Shown here: piece after piece, positions 61,922 through 64,000 of the stretch
Layout of the letters: every line of letters starts with the position of its first letter
How positions within the stretch are numbered: position 1 is the first letter of the stretch
DNA from: Cerioporus squamosus
Lineage: Eukaryota; Basidiomycota; Agaricomycetes; Polyporales; Polyporaceae
Length of the DNA: 64,000 nt
Direction: 5' to 3'
Assembly (NCBI GenBank): GCA_022592435.1
Contig: JABYQS010000041.1
Location: forward strand, 180,972-244,971
Position numbers and translations under genes: made by a program
The notes under the pieces: model-generated
Database searches by the model: none
Told to the model about the DNA's origin: nothing
The model's input: the letters and a program-made list of their open reading frames with translations, nothing else

Positions 61922-62870
61922 ATGCATTGGCTTCAGATCGTGCGCCTGTCCGTGCTTGGTGCGTGCACTCTCCTTCGTTTGCTGCCCGTAGCACCAGACA
62001 CTGACACAAAGACCTACAGGGTTCGCGATCTTCTGCGGTATCATTGTCGCGTCTTTGTCGGCGCACATCACTGCGTATGTCGAGGAGAACTTCGGGGTGT
62101 ACTATACCTTCGCGGCCCTCGGTATCGCGACGGGTGGCATCACGATGCTCTCGCTCCCCGTCATGTGCGTGTTTCCTGCACTATCCACCTCTGTCGGGAT
62201 CTCCTATCTGACTGCTGTCACAGGCTCATCATTGACTTCCTGCGCAAAGGCGCGTTCACGTCCCTCGTAGTGGTCGAGCTAAGCTGGCTCGGTAAGTCCC
62301 CATCCCAAGCCTCATCACACGCACAATTCTCCTTCCACCAGCCCGAAGAGCGTCCACTGACGCGCGTTCCCAGCGATCCTCTGGGTCCTCTGGCTCGCAA
62401 CCGCCGCCCTCACCGCCGACCAAACCTCCGCCGTCTTCGCTACCTGCGACTTCATCTACCCGATCCTCAACCAGCTGTGCCACGAGTCGCAGTCGATCGA
62501 GGCCTTCTCCTTCCTCGCCTGGATCGCGCTCATGGCGTACACCATCCTCCTCCTCATCGTCGCGCTCGTCAACGCCTCCCGCGGCGCGCCCATGTGGAAG
62601 TCAACCGTGGCCGCGTCGGGCGGGATTGCGCCCGCGCCCGCCGCCGCTGCCGCCGCCACTACGGGACAGCAGCAGCAGCCGCTGATGACGGGCCAGCAGC
62701 CCCTCGCGTCCCCGACGATGCAGCAGTACCAGGCGCAGCCGATCTATGCGGGTCAGCCCACGTACCCCCAGCAGCAGCAGCAGCAGCAGCCTGCGCCGTC
62801 ACCCGTGTCGGGCGTGTCGCACACGCACAGCGGGTCGGTGTCCGGATACAGCTCGTATCCTCAGGTCTAA
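61922..62870 (+). CDS. MARVEL-type four-helix membrane protein
   Basis: Exons 61922-61958, 62020-62164, 62224-62291 and 62374-62870 sum to 249 codons (248 aa). Four hydrophobic helices are visible: R-L-S-V-L-G-F-A-I-F-C-G-I-I-V-A-S-L (about 8-25), Y-T-F-A-A-L-G-I-A-T-G-G-I (about 40-60), V-V-E-L-S-W-L-A-I-L-W-V-L-W-L (about 75-95) and F-L-A-W-I-A-L-M-A-Y-T-I-L-L-L-I-V (about 125-145). One cysteine lies in the loop before helix 4. This is the MARVEL layout, found in fungal plasma-membrane or eisosome-associated proteins. The C-terminal 100 residues are Ala/Gln/Pro-rich and cytoplasmic by prediction, including a run of seven Gln. The frame across all four exons is exact. Confidence 0.85.
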
Positions 62871-64000
62871 TCGATGATCCGAGACCTAGGGCGCAGGGCG
62901 GAGTCCGGATAGTAAAGGCACCGCTGGGTGCGTCCTCTATTTCAGTGGGTTTTGGTTGTGAGTTTTGGTTACGTAAATTGCCTGAAGGCGGATAGGGACG
63001 CAGGTCGGGTGTGCAGTAGATCAGCACTACGTACCTCGGGTAATTGTCCAATGACTCTTGTATGTATGCATTTCACGCCTCATGATGATTTCTACGTCTC
63101 AGAGACGACGACCCATGCGTGCTGTCTAGAACTCCCAGACAGTGTGCCATAAGTATGTATGTCTTCATTGCCACCACTACCCTGAGGCGACAGCAGAGAC
63201 TTTCAGCGCTCCCCGGGCCTTCGAAGACTTGTTGCGTCAACCTAGCATGTACACCCTGCTTGCACGCATTGATCTGAATCGCGATCGGTTCGCGCATGCG
63301 TCACATGACCATGCGACGCCTAAAGTTCAACTTCGAACGCGTTACGCGGCGTCTTACGTGATACGCGAGCTGCCAGAGGCGCAGGCTTCCGTCTTGACTG
63401 TCTTGACCTTTGTCCTTGTCCTAGTTCAAGTCTTCTTCATTCGGTCTTCTCGCCAGGCAGAAGGTGATCATATGCACGATGATCGTCGCGACCGGTATTC
63501 ACAAGCTGACTACTCGCAATATCAGTAGCCATATTAATCCCTCGCTGTGGTCGTTCTCAAATGATTGGACCATCACTGCGAACGGTGTAAGTGATAAAAA
63601 TGCCAACGACTCTATCTGTCGGATAGTCCGGGATAGTCCGTCAGTTGTTTATATTGGCACTCCTTCAGCTACGGATACGTACTACTTACTCATGCAGGCT
63701 GTTCGGTGATCGCGAATCGCGACTGCCAGTGCACTTATAAGGCTTATGCACATCCACACACTGATGTGGAGTACAGCGCTCGGTAGAACCGGTACGTGGT
63801 TGAATATCCAAGAAGCCCAACTTGAGTACCCATGGAGCCGAAGATGCGTCAGGTCTTGCAAGCGCCTCATTACGGGTCCAATCCTGTCCTCTTGCATGTA
63901 CGTAATGTACTTGGCAGAATGCTGCCAATTCGCCAGTGGCAATTGCCAGCGGCATTTGCCATATGTGCCGGGCTCATCGCTGGGCAGAATGTGGCAGAAG
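62871..64000. other. Spacer to the window end
   Basis: No gene is supported. It contains the MARVEL gene 3' UTR and copy 2 of the diverged repeat. Short minus-strand ORFs at 63682-63955 overlap the repeat and have no recognisable domain. Confidence 0.5.
63279..63805 (+). repeat. Diverged dispersed repeat, copy 2
   Basis: Matches copy 1 (60625-61080) in three collinear blocks: cgcgatcggttcg with gtcacatgaccatgcgacgc (63279-63318), catcactgcgaacggtgtaa (about 63570-63590), and gtggagtacagcgctcggt with a following ccggtacgt (about 63767-63798). The intervening sequence is much less similar and there is little room for a gene. Confidence 0.5.

Overview
This is a nuclear genome segment from a filamentous basidiomycete, most likely an agaricomycete (mushroom or polypore class). 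The support is many short introns of about 50-60 nt, a basidiomycete-style gpd gene with tiny 5' exons, a Q/H-rich polo kinase, DUF6534 seven-helix membrane proteins (a family I know from Agaricomycetes), and GC-rich coding sequence between less GC-rich spacers. No tRNA, rRNA, CRISPR array or intact transposon was recognised. All gene models come from reading ORFs, splice sites and frame by eye. Models described as summing to whole codons were added up exon by exon.

Layout. 1-9.4 kb, minus strand: the 5' end of a DUF1365-type gene, mitochondrial aconitase (9 exons, 786 aa), and a large RasGEFN/RasGEF exchange factor like LTE1 (5 exons, 1628 aa). 9.4-12.4 kb is a gene-poor gap. 12.4-18.8 kb, plus strand: GAPDH (7 exons including a 5-nt microexon, 338 aa) and polo kinase (5 exons, 874 aa). 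19.5-24.6 kb: an UNC93-like transporter (minus) diverging from an FAD monooxygenase (plus). 25.4-35.2 kb, plus strand: an F-box protein and the very large ribosome-biogenesis protein UTP10.

36.6-49.5 kb is the lineage-specific part. Three DUF6534 paralogues (A plus, B and C minus) surround a small secreted cysteine-containing protein and a BAG/IQ co-chaperone gene with heat-shock-element-like sites. The paralogues share intron positions, a 10-nt microexon and, in A and B, a non-canonical GC-AG intron. Copy C has lost one base near its 3' end, and the frame is recovered if its last intron is retained.

51.2-56.9 kb, plus strand: a Munc13/C2 (MHD1-C2-MHD2) protein. 58.1-58.9 kb, minus: a Ser/Pro-rich hypothetical protein. 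61.9-62.9 kb, plus: a four-helix MARVEL-type protein, flanked by two diverged copies of a non-coding repeat.

Most genes are unrelated housekeeping functions (TCA cycle, glycolysis, mitotic control, rRNA processing, exocytosis/septation). The DUF6534 cluster and the transporter/oxygenase pair are the accessory parts. I found no clearly new multi-gene system. The most unusual signals are the splice-level features of the DUF6534 family.
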